From assembly GCA_945865405.1 (NCBI GenBank), contig CAMBDS010000001.1, forward strand, positions 62,001 through 126,000: DNA of 64,000 nucleotides, in the 5' to 3' direction. Positions 23,399 to 30,642 of this stretch are shown here, piece after piece (position 1 is the first letter of the stretch; each line of letters begins with the position of its first letter). The notes under the pieces are model-generated. The model did no database searches. It had not been told where the DNA came from and worked only from the letters and a program-made list of their open reading frames with translations. This DNA is from Caldithrix abyssi DSM 13497 (GTDB lineage: Bacteria > Electryoneota > AABM5-125-24 > Hatepunaeales > Hatepunaeaceae). The translations under genes were made by a program, and so were the position numbers.

Positions 23399-24754
23399 CT
23401 ATCCTATGGTAAGAATTGTGTCGAGCATCTGACTGAGCGTCTGGGTCAATTTTGCCGCGGCATTGTACGCGTTTTCCTGACGCAGGAGGTTGGACATCTC
23501 TTCGTCGATGGAGACCCCGCTTGCCGACTCGCGGTATGACTGCATCTGTTTCAGCGAGCTGGTTGCGGCTTCGCTCATCATTTCATTTTCACGAATACTT
23601 GCGCCAAGTTCTGTCACCGCAGCCTGGAACGCATCACCGACAGTCTCACCGTCTATGATCCCTTTGTTCTGTAATTCGGCTATTGCAAGCGCGATCTGAT
23701 TGTCGCCGGAACCGGGGGTAAGCTCAGCCGCGATCTTGCCCGTGTCTTCCATTATCAGCGTCGAAACACCGAAATTCCCCATGCCGGTAATGTTCTCTTT
23801 GAAGAAGGAGAGGGCTGTCGCGCCACTGGCATCGACGCCGGTCGCGTGAATCTGGTTGACCTCAAGCGCAACACTTACGGCAATCCTGTCGAGGCTGTCG
23901 CGCAGGTCCACCATATCGTTTTCCACTACCGAAAAAAGCCCTGCAATCTCGCCGGTGGCAAACTTCGGCACCGAGCCACCAGTAGTAAGCGGCTGAACAA
24001 CCGGCTTACCGCGACCATCAAAATCATAAGTTAATGTCCGGGATTGCCTACCCTCGACAATCGAGACGCCATTGATCCGCAGTGATACCGTCCCCTCGAC
24101 GGTTAGCTTATATTCGGCACCGCTCAGCATTGCGAGTTCATCGATGACTGCAGTACGACCGTCGTCGATCTCACCGGGGGAGCCTTTGCCGACCATCTCG
24201 CCGTTCATTCGCGCAAGTTGCGCAGTCAATTCATTGACCCGGTCGATCTTGGAGGCAATCAGTCCGCCAACTGCATTTTCGTGATTGGAAAGGTTGGCGT
24301 TGAGTGCCTGGAAGCGATTCGTAAGACCGACAGCCGCTTCAAGTACGGCAGATCTTGCCCCTCTTGAAGTCGGGTCGGCGGCAAGATCATGCCAGGAGTT
24401 CCAGAACCTGTCAAGTGACGTGGTCAACCCCGTGTCACCCAGACTGCCGACCATCCCTTCGACCATCGAGAGTTGTCGATTCGATTCGTCGTAGCGCCCC
24501 GAGTCCCCCATCGCCCGCCGGATCTGTGTTTCGACAAACGGATCGCGGATCGAGTTGATATTCTTGATCATGACGCCGCTGCCATACGTCCCTTCGGGGG
24601 TGGTCAGCGTCGGTCCCGGCGTAACGTTGGCTCTCCTGCGGGCGTAGCCGGGAGTGTTGACATTGGCTATGTTCTCGCCAGTCACTCCGAGTGCCGCCTG
24701 TTGGGTCAGCAGCGCCCGACGCGCCATTTCGAGAGTGCCATTGATTCCGGGCAT
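23399..24754 (-). CDS. flgK: Flagellar hook-associated protein 1 FlgK
   Basis: 451 residues. The N-terminal motif GTLEMARRALLTQQAALGVTGENIANVNTPGYARRR is the flagellar basal-body rod signature. The C-terminus (GVSIDEEMSNLLRQENAYNAAAKLTQTLSQMLDTILTI) is the FlgK/hook C-terminal domain. FlgK is the first hook-filament junction protein. One base separates it from flgN, which encodes its probable chaperone, and flgL follows. Confidence 0.96.
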   Translation of the reverse strand: MPGINGTLEMARRALLTQQAALGVTGENIANVNTPGYARRRANVTPGPTLTTPEGTYGSGVMIKNINSIRDPFVETQIRRAMGDSGRYDESNRQLSMVEGMVGSLGDTGLTTSLDRFWNSWHDLAADPTSRGARSAVLEAAVGLTNRFQALNANLSNHENAVGGLIASKIDRVNELTAQLARMNGEMVGKGSPGEIDDGRTAVIDELAMLSGAEYKLTVEGTVSLRINGVSIVEGRQSRTLTYDFDGRGKPVVQPLTTGGSVPKFATGEIAGLFSVVENDMVDLRDSLDRIAVSVALEVNQIHATGVDASGATALSFFKENITGMGNFGVSTLIMEDTGKIAAELTPGSGDNQIALAIAELQNKGIIDGETVGDAFQAAVTELGASIRENEMMSEAATSSLKQMQSYRESASGVSIDEEMSNLLRQENAYNAAAKLTQTLSQMLDTILTIG

Positions 24755-24755
24755 C

Positions 24756-25253
24756 TTAGAACGCCTTGTCGATCAGGAGACGGCTCGGGCCACGTTGTTG
24801 GCGACTACCATTGGGAAGGTACGTCTCGGTCGCGTCTGTCTCATCGATGAACATGTCGATATTGCGCTGGATGAACGAGAGCGAACGCTGTATCAAGTAC
24901 TGGTTGACCTTGTTGGCTTTCTTGATCCGTTCGATCAGCCCGGCAAGCGTCTTCTTCAACGTGCGAAGCTCTTCGGAAGATTCACCGAGATTCAGCTCGA
25001 TCAGGCGCGTAATCGTCAGGTCGGCGTCCGTTCCGGCTAAGCTGGCAATCGAACTGACCACTTCGATGCGTCCTGATTCGAGCGCGCGGATACGCCGGAT
25101 CAGGTTTTCCTGGTTCAACACAGTCTCGTCGAATTCGTCGAATTTGTTAGCGACGATGCACTCTTTCTGCATCGTGAGGCAATCGAGGAACTGCCCCAGC
25201 ACCTCTTCTTCTTCGCGAATGAGGCCCACTAACTGCCCTATCAAGTCATTCAT
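24756..25253 (-). CDS. flgN: FlgN-like chaperone for hook-associated proteins
   Basis: 165 residues, all-helical: MNDLIGQLVGLIREEEEVLGQFLDCLTMQKECIVANKFDEFDETVLNQENLIRRIRALE matches the FlgN family pattern. FlgN holds FlgK and FlgL in an export-competent state in the cytoplasm. It overlaps the flgJ stop codon by one base (TAATG) and is directly followed by flgK, the expected neighbour. Confidence 0.85.
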   Translation of the reverse strand: MNDLIGQLVGLIREEEEVLGQFLDCLTMQKECIVANKFDEFDETVLNQENLIRRIRALESGRIEVVSSIASLAGTDADLTITRLIELNLGESSEELRTLKKTLAGLIERIKKANKVNQYLIQRSLSFIQRNIDMFIDETDATETYLPNGSRQQRGPSRLLIDKAF

Positions 25254-26071
25254 TATTTCTCCTTGTCACCAGTTTGCGGCACGGCAGTCGGCTTCGAGGC
25301 AGACTGTGACATTTGCTGCATTACTTTACGGACGTATGAAACGGTTTCGGGGTAAGGTGGTATGCCGCCATAACGATCGACCGCCCCGGGTCCGGCATTA
25401 TATGCGGCAAGGGCAAGCTGTTGGTTACCTTTATAACGGTCGAGAAGTTTACGCAAATAAGCCGATCCACCCTGAATATTGTCGGTCGGATCGAGCGAGT
25501 TCGTCACGCCGAGATCCGCGGCGGTGCCGTCCATCAACTGCATCAACCCTTTCGCGCCTTTGGGCGAAACGGCTCGCGGATTGCCAGCCGATTCAGCGTG
25601 GATAACGGCTCTGATAAGGTTCGGGTCGAGGTTAAATGTTCGCGCTGTGTCAGCGACGATTTCATCGATGTCGGTGGAAAGACGTGGAGCCTTGCGCTCT
25701 ATGGTCTTAACTTCCGGTTTGCCGGTAAAATGCCGAAGCCCTTGTATGGCTGGCACTTCCGAAGACTCGTCTAAATCTGCTTCTTTCATGTATTTGCTTG
25801 TCAACTGCTTGGCAATTCCGAGCGGGCTGCCCATCGAAAGTTTCATCGCAAGCTGCCAGTCGAACATATCCTGAAACGGGTTGTCTGTTCCAAGCCCCAA
25901 TCCGTCCTGCTTTTCCTCATCTGACAGGATCGAGTTGGAAGACCGCATCGTCTTCAGCATCTGCGCGAGGAACATCGATTCGAACTCGGCAGCGGCTTTC
26001 TTGATCTTCTCTGATTCCAACTTCGGATCGGGCGTCGGATTCAGCTGGGTATTTGCGAGTTTGATTTCCAC
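25253..26071 (-). CDS. flgJ: FlgJ-type rod-binding protein fused to an SLT lytic transglycosylase
   Basis: 272 residues. Residues about 20-105 are the rod-binding domain (KIKKAAAEFESMFLAQMLKTMRSS...FQDMFDWQLAMKLS). Residues about 133-255 are a soluble lytic transglycosylase domain with the catalytic glutamate at about 160 (AVIHAESAGNPRAVSPKGAKGLMQLM) and the AYNAGPGAV motif. In Gammaproteobacteria FlgJ carries a glucosaminidase domain instead. The protein should open the peptidoglycan for rod assembly. It lies between flgI and flgN. Confidence 0.92.
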   Translation of the reverse strand: MEIKLANTQLNPTPDPKLESEKIKKAAAEFESMFLAQMLKTMRSSNSILSDEEKQDGLGLGTDNPFQDMFDWQLAMKLSMGSPLGIAKQLTSKYMKEADLDESSEVPAIQGLRHFTGKPEVKTIERKAPRLSTDIDEIVADTARTFNLDPNLIRAVIHAESAGNPRAVSPKGAKGLMQLMDGTAADLGVTNSLDPTDNIQGGSAYLRKLLDRYKGNQQLALAAYNAGPGAVDRYGGIPPYPETVSYVRKVMQQMSQSASKPTAVPQTGDKEK

Positions 26072-26080
26072 GAAACTTTC

Positions 26081-27322
26081 TTAGATAATCACCAGTTCGG
26101 CCTGCAGAGCGCCGGACTGCTTCAAAGCTTGAAAAATCGCAATGATGTCGCGCGGGGAGACTCCGAGCCGGTTCATCGCCGCCGCTACATCACCCACTGA
26201 AGTCGTCCCCGGAATGACAATCACCCCGGTTCCACGCTGTTCGATAGTCACCTCCGGCACCTGTTCAGAGCGTGTTTCGCCCCTTGAGAACGGTTGCGGC
26301 TGACTCACTTGTGGAGTTGACTTGATCGTGATAGATAGCGATCCGTGCGAAACGGCGACGGTCTTTAGGCTGACGTTTTCGCCAATCACAATCGTGCCGG
26401 TACGTTCGTTGATGACGACCCTCGCCGCGACATCCGGCTCGAACGAAATCGTCTCCAACTCAGCGATAAAAGGGATGATCGACTGCATCAGGGCGAACGT
26501 ATCAGGGACAGTAATCTCTATGGAAATAGCATCGATAGCCTTGGCAACTCCCAGCCCGAAATGGTCGTTGATTGCGTCAGTAAGGCGGTTGGCGGTTGTA
26601 AAATCACCCTGTCTGAGGGTGTAGGTAAGCTTGTTGCCTGCGCCAATTGCCGCGGCGTAATCTGCGCCGAGTATAGCTCCCTCAGGAACCCGACCAACTG
26701 CCGCATAATTCTGTCTGACCGAGACATTCCCTGCCTCAATGTTGAATCCACCGATGGAGATCGGGCCTGCCGCAACCCCCCACGTATTCCCGTAAATGTC
26801 GTTAAGTGTCGTCTGCAACAGCATCCCTCCCTGTAGCGATTTGGCATCACCCAATGAGGCGACAACCACATCGACCCGCCCGTTCACACGGGTGAAGGGC
26901 GGCACATCGGCGGTCACAATCACAGCAGCAACATTTGCCGATTTAATCCGCTCGCCATCGACTGTTATGCCGAAATGCTCAAGCATATTCGCCAACGATT
27001 GATTGGTGTAAAGGCTCTTCGGTGAATCGCCCGTCCCCTCCAGACCGACCACCAGCCCGTAGCCCATCAGCCGCATCTCGCCAGCCCCGGCAAGCCTGCC
27101 AACATCTTTGATGCGAACCGCCGCCGAAGCAGCGCTGACCAGTAACAGCGTCAACAACAGGTAGAGGATGTATGCGCCGACATTACCGGTGAAATGGTAT
27201 TGCTCCTCCAGATGTCTTTCGCGTGAGCTTAATGTCAAGCGTGAGAAAGTACCGCGATAGGCTACTTCGTTTGAATCACTTCTCGAATAGAAGAGGTTGA
27301 TCGGGAATGAAAACATTTTCAT
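26081..27322 (-). CDS. flgI: Flagellar P-ring protein FlgI
   Basis: 413 residues. After an unusually long N-terminus the signal peptide is at about residues 48-67 (AYILYLLLTLLLVSAASA), followed by VRIKDVGRLAGAGEMRLMGYGLVVGLEGTGDS, the FlgI signature; the end GTGVIVIPGTTSVGDVAAAMNRLGVSPRDIIAIFQALKQSGALQAELVII is canonical. FlgI builds the periplasmic P ring. The aaggag ribosome site upstream of the first ATG supports the long form, as I find no in-frame start codon close to the signal peptide. Confidence 0.95.
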   Translation of the reverse strand: MKMFSFPINLFYSRSDSNEVAYRGTFSRLTLSSRERHLEEQYHFTGNVGAYILYLLLTLLLVSAASAAVRIKDVGRLAGAGEMRLMGYGLVVGLEGTGDSPKSLYTNQSLANMLEHFGITVDGERIKSANVAAVIVTADVPPFTRVNGRVDVVVASLGDAKSLQGGMLLQTTLNDIYGNTWGVAAGPISIGGFNIEAGNVSVRQNYAAVGRVPEGAILGADYAAAIGAGNKLTYTLRQGDFTTANRLTDAINDHFGLGVAKAIDAISIEITVPDTFALMQSIIPFIAELETISFEPDVAARVVINERTGTIVIGENVSLKTVAVSHGSLSITIKSTPQVSQPQPFSRGETRSEQVPEVTIEQRGTGVIVIPGTTSVGDVAAAMNRLGVSPRDIIAIFQALKQSGALQAELVII

Positions 27323-27338
27323 AATCTATTCAATCTCC

Positions 27339-27950
27339 TTAAAATAGCCAGTTTATGGCACGGGTCAGAAAGCCCGGCTTCTGCGCGGCATCGACGACCC
27401 CGTTACCTTTGTAACTGATCGCTGCGTCAGAGATTAAATAGGAAAAGATCGAATTGTCGGCGGCGATGTCGTTGCGGCGAACGATCCCGGTAAGTATCGT
27501 CGTCTGCTCTTCGCCGTTGATAATTACCTTGCGCTGTCCCTCGAGACGGACGTTTTCCCCCGGAAGTATCTCGACGATCCGCGCCGAGAGCTTCCCCTTC
27601 AGCGAACCTTGTCGTGTCGTTCCACCGCCACCCTTGCTGTCGTTGGCAAACCCTGTTTTCAAGCCGAACGAAGGAATTAAATCGGCAGCACCCGTTCCGG
27701 CACTGCTGCCTTCGAACAGCTGCTCAACGCCCGTGTTGGTCGATGACTCATTGGTGCCTTGCGAATATTCCATCAGCAGGATCGTCACGATATCGCCGAC
27801 GTCGATTCCTCGCCGGTCAGTGTACATCGATTTAGGGATGAGATTGGTCGCCACTTGCGCCATTGAAAGTGAATTCAACGCGAGAACTGTCACCAAAGTC
27901 AGCAGTCTAAATTTATTGATTTGTAATAACTTCATTGTATTATTCCACAC
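27339..27950 (-). CDS. flgH: Flagellar L-ring protein FlgH
   Basis: 203 residues from a GTG at 27950, or 198 from the ATG at 27935 (MKLLQINKFRLLTLVTVLALNSLSMAQ), which looks more like a signal peptide start. Motifs SMYTDRRGIDVGDIVTILLMEYSQGTNES, LKGKLSARIVEILPGENVRLEGQRKVIINGEEQTTILTGIVRRNDI are FlgH. FlgH forms the outer-membrane L ring and so shows that this cell has an outer membrane. No lipobox cysteine is visible after the signal peptide, unlike proteobacterial FlgH. It overlaps flgA by 11 bp from the GTG. Confidence 0.93.
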   Translation of the reverse strand: MWNNTMKLLQINKFRLLTLVTVLALNSLSMAQVATNLIPKSMYTDRRGIDVGDIVTILLMEYSQGTNESSTNTGVEQLFEGSSAGTGAADLIPSFGLKTGFANDSKGGGGTTRQGSLKGKLSARIVEILPGENVRLEGQRKVIINGEEQTTILTGIVRRNDIAADNSIFSYLISDAAISYKGNGVVDAAQKPGFLTRAINWLF

Positions 27951-28614
27951 ACACTAAATTCTCGCTCTCAACGCGGCCCTTTACCTTGAAGCCGCTGACG
28001 AGGTTGAGTACTCTGATGTTTTCGCCAATCCTGCCATCTTCGAGGGCTTGACCCTCGGCGACAGCTTCGATGCGTCCAAGTCTGAAAATGATTTTCAGTG
28101 GCTGCCCGACAACCACAACCGGTATCGGCGCAATCCTTCTCTCTGAAAAGACCGACCCGCCCGGAATGCGAACCTTTGCCCAAACGTCCTTCAGTTCTTC
28201 CTGTGAAGGGATATGCGTAGCCCCAAACGACTGGGTCGCCACCTCACGCATCTCATAAAGCTCTCGCGTCAATACCGTGCGTGGCTGAATGTCAGCCTTG
28301 GCAACCGGCACGCGCTCAATCGGCTTGACGGTCAGCGTCACCGGCAGATCGCGGAATCGTCCGTTTTCCTTAACCTTCACCCAGCAGACTCGTGAACCTC
28401 TGGGCGGCTCGGATCGCTTCTCTTCACCATGAATAGCAACAACTTCCACTCCCGGCTTGATCTCCGGCAACCTTCGAATATCGAGTTCGTAGCTCACAAC
28501 TCGCCCGGCAAGCACCGTCGCGTAGTAGCTCTCGACCCTTGCCGATAAATCGGACGAAGGAGCTTGCGCAGATACTGCGATTGCTGCAAACAGGAGTATT
28601 GCTGGCATGGTCAT
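27940..28614 (-). CDS. flgA: Flagellar P-ring assembly chaperone FlgA
   Basis: 224 residues with a signal peptide (MTMPAILLFAAIAVSAQAPS), a SAF-like domain (VPVAKADIQPRTVLTRELYEMREVATQSFG) and a C-terminal FlgA stretch (GQPLKIIFRLGRIEAVAEGQALEDGRIGENIRVLNL). FlgA is a periplasmic chaperone that helps FlgI polymerise around the rod. It lies nine bases after flgG and before flgH and flgI, so the ring genes are co-expressed. Confidence 0.92.
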   Translation of the reverse strand: MTMPAILLFAAIAVSAQAPSSDLSARVESYYATVLAGRVVSYELDIRRLPEIKPGVEVVAIHGEEKRSEPPRGSRVCWVKVKENGRFRDLPVTLTVKPIERVPVAKADIQPRTVLTRELYEMREVATQSFGATHIPSQEELKDVWAKVRIPGGSVFSERRIAPIPVVVVGQPLKIIFRLGRIEAVAEGQALEDGRIGENIRVLNLVSGFKVKGRVESENLVCVE

Positions 28615-28623
28615 GGTGCTAAA

Positions 28624-29412
28624 CTACCTCTTGAGGTTGTTGGCAATCGAGAGCATTTCCTCAGCCGTGCGGATCGCTTTCGAAGCGACTTCATACGCAC
28701 GCTGGGCGACAATCATCGCCACCATCTCTTCGACGATCTGGACGTTGGAGCTTTCGAGGAAGCCTTGCGATACCTGCCCCATCCCTTCTGTGCCGGGTGA
28801 ACCGACAATCGGCGGGCCGGACGCAACCGTCTCTTTCATCAAGTTCTGCCCGAGGCTTGAGAGTCCTGCCGGGTTGATGAACCGCGCAAGCTCGATCTGG
28901 CCGATGGTTTGGGGATCAGTTTCGCCGATAAGCACCACAGAAACAGTTCCGTCGCGGGCGATCATCACCTGGGTCGTATCGGGTGGCACGGTCAAAGCCG
29001 GTTCGAGGGGGTAGCCGTCGGACGTCACAATCGCACCGTCGCGAGACATCTTCAGCGAACCGTCACGAGTGAAAAGTATCGTCCCGTCCGGCTTGGCAAC
29101 CTGAAAGAAGCCTTCACCGTCGATAGAGACGTCAAGCGGATTGCCAGAAGGGAGGATATTGCCCTGCTCAAAGCTCCTCTGGATGGCGATAGGTCTTACG
29201 CCGTGACCAATCTGAAGCTCAGTCGGCAGAATTGTCCCTTGTTCGGCGGTGTTACCGTTCCCCTTCAACGTCTGATAGACGAGGTCCTGGAATTCCATCT
29301 TGGCGCGCTTGAACCCGGTCGTATTAACGTTCGAGAGGTTGTTGGCGATGGTGTCGATGTAAAGTTGCTGTGCGTACATACCTGATGCCGCAGAGCGTAA
29401 GGCGCGAATCAT
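28624..29412 (-). CDS. flgG: Flagellar distal rod protein FlgG
   Basis: 262 residues, the usual FlgG size. Start MIRALRSAASGMYAQQLYIDTIANNLSNVNTTGFKRAK and end GFLESSNVQIVEEMVAMIVAQRAYEVASKAIRTAEEMLSIANNL match FlgG. The protein forms the distal rod. Between it and flgF lies a short gap with a palindrome of the cccgcccagc family. Confidence 0.96.
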   Translation of the reverse strand: MIRALRSAASGMYAQQLYIDTIANNLSNVNTTGFKRAKMEFQDLVYQTLKGNGNTAEQGTILPTELQIGHGVRPIAIQRSFEQGNILPSGNPLDVSIDGEGFFQVAKPDGTILFTRDGSLKMSRDGAIVTSDGYPLEPALTVPPDTTQVMIARDGTVSVVLIGETDPQTIGQIELARFINPAGLSSLGQNLMKETVASGPPIVGSPGTEGMGQVSQGFLESSNVQIVEEMVAMIVAQRAYEVASKAIRTAEEMLSIANNLKR

Positions 29413-29460
29413 TCAAGTTCCTTTTCTTGGAGGGGGGACTTTAGTCCGCCCTTTAAGTCC

Positions 29461-29490
29461 GTGTAGCCCGGCCAGCTTTGCTGGGCGGGT
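29461..29490. repeat. Palindrome of the cccgcccagc family between flgF and flgG
   Basis: gtgtagcccggccagctttg followed by ctgggcgggt; inverted copy of the family listed at 16205. Confidence 0.85.
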
Positions 29491-29498
29491 TAAAATTC

Positions 29499-30227
29499 TT
29501 ACTTCGGCAGTTCGTTCACTGCCAGTTTCAACGAGTCGTCCTGCGTCTGGATAGCCTTCTGACACGACTCATAGTTTCGATTAAGCTCAATCATCTGAAG
29601 CATTTCCGAGATCGGATCGACATTGGAGTCTTCGAGAAAGCCTTGCTTCACCTCGAACTTTTCTGGTGCGCTACCTTCCTGACCTTCTTGTGGCACGAAG
29701 TAACCGTAGCCGTTGCGTTTCAAGACGTAAGGCTTCTCAAAATCGACTACTTTAATCGTTCCCGAGATTTTCCCATCGACGATCAGTTCGCCGGTTGGCC
29801 TTATCGTAACATCCTTGCCAATCACTTTGATCGGGCCTTCTTCGCCCATCACCCTGTAACCGCGATTATTGACCAACTCACCCTCGCCGCTAATTGCAAA
29901 GCTACCGTTGCGGGTATAGCTGATCGTTTCATCGGTTTCGATAGCAATGAAGCCATCACCATCGATAGCGATGTCGAGTGGGTTGCGAGTTTCTGAGAAT
30001 GCACCCTGTTCGAAATCGGTCGTAAGGCTGAATTGATCTTCGTTCAATTGCATTGGCTGACCGAATCCACCGCCTTGTAGCAGCGAGCTGTTCAGCGCGG
30101 TGCGGAAAAAGCGTTTGTCGGCTTTGAAGCCTGTCGTGTTCACGTTAGCCAGGTTATTTCCGACAGTTTCCTGTTGGTTCATGCGCGGAAGCATGCCTGC
30201 GGCGGCGTGATATATTCCTTTGATCAT
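29499..30227 (-). CDS. flgF: Flagellar proximal rod protein FlgF
   Basis: 242 residues from the ATG at 30227 (MIKGIYHAAAGMLPRMNQQETVGNNLANVNTTGFKADK). The open frame continues nine codons upstream without family sequence. The C-terminus (GFLEDSNVDPISEMLQMIELNRNYESCQKAIQTQDDSL) is the rod/hook C-terminal domain. It is shorter than FlgG and precedes it, so FlgF is the best name. It is the first gene of the flagellar operon and has a sigma-54 type site 34-49 bp upstream. Confidence 0.9.
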   Translation of the reverse strand: MIKGIYHAAAGMLPRMNQQETVGNNLANVNTTGFKADKRFFRTALNSSLLQGGGFGQPMQLNEDQFSLTTDFEQGAFSETRNPLDIAIDGDGFIAIETDETISYTRNGSFAISGEGELVNNRGYRVMGEEGPIKVIGKDVTIRPTGELIVDGKISGTIKVVDFEKPYVLKRNGYGYFVPQEGQEGSAPEKFEVKQGFLEDSNVDPISEMLQMIELNRNYESCQKAIQTQDDSLKLAVNELPK

Positions 30228-30260
30228 GCAAAAATCCTTTGTGTGGCTGGACAATGACTA

Positions 30261-30276
30261 AGCAACCGTTGTGCCA
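30261..30276 (-). promoter_or_regulatory. Sigma-54 type promoter upstream of flgF
   Basis: On the minus strand TGGCAC-AACGG-TTGCT, an exact match to the -24/-12 consensus TGGCAC-N5-TTGCW. It is correctly placed to drive the flgF-flgG-flgA-flgHI-flgJ-flgN-flgKL operon. Confidence 0.75.
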
Positions 30277-30372
30277 GACGAGACAATATCAGGAATTATA
30301 GTTATTTATGGATTGATCGTGGTCAGGTAGGGGGCAATATTTGCCGATATTGGGGGTGATGTGGATGGAATC

Positions 30373-30408
30373 AAAAACGCCATTCCGATTAATCGGAATG
30401 GCGTTTTT
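30373..30408. terminator. Perfect bidirectional rho-independent terminator
   Basis: 36-bp perfect palindrome: five A, acgccattccgatt, its inverse, then five T. It lies downstream of the secreted-protein gene ending at 30643 and upstream of the flagellar operon on the same strand, insulating the two. Confidence 0.9.
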
Positions 30409-30424
30409 GTTTATTGTCCTTTTG

Positions 30425-30477
30425 GAGAGCGGCTTTACAAGCCGCTCTTTCCTTGGAGTGCTGAAGCTTGCTTCAGC
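30425..30477. repeat. Adjacent gagcggct and gctgaagc palindromes
   Basis: gagagcggctttacaagccg (about 30425-30447) followed by gctgaagcttgcttcagc (30460-30477), the same two families as at 9479-9528. Confidence 0.8.
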
Positions 30478-30561
30478 ATTTTGTACTGTCACACGCCCTC
30501 GCGCCAAAGGCGCGTCATCCTCGCGAAGGCGGGGATCCAGTCCTGCTTAACATCTCGGAGT

Positions 30562-30602
30562 GCTGAAGCATGCTTCAGCCAGTACGACAGACTTCAGTCT
30601 GT
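30562..30602. repeat. gctgaagc and acagacttcagtctgt palindromes
   Basis: gctgaagcatgcttcagc (30562-30579) then acagacttcagtctgt (30587-30602), the latter identical to 1911-1926. Confidence 0.8.
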
Positions 30603-30642
30603 CACCTTATTCTGTCGCAGGGTGTCCGCACCCTGCGACGAT

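Larger units (their letters stand above)
30255..30642. other. Intergenic region with promoter, terminator and repeats, no gene seen
   Basis: It holds the sigma-54 type site, the perfect terminator at 30373-30408, then palindromes of four families between about 30425 and 30602 and a gcagggtgtccgcaccctgc hairpin at about 30618-30637. No coding sequence is supported. Confidence 0.7.

Noticed and set aside
30531-30545. Short coding remnants from ggatcc-type repeats (peptides such as SFPRKRESS-like)
   Set aside because: Open frames through these repeats in intergenic DNA have no start signal and match the repeat rather than a gene.
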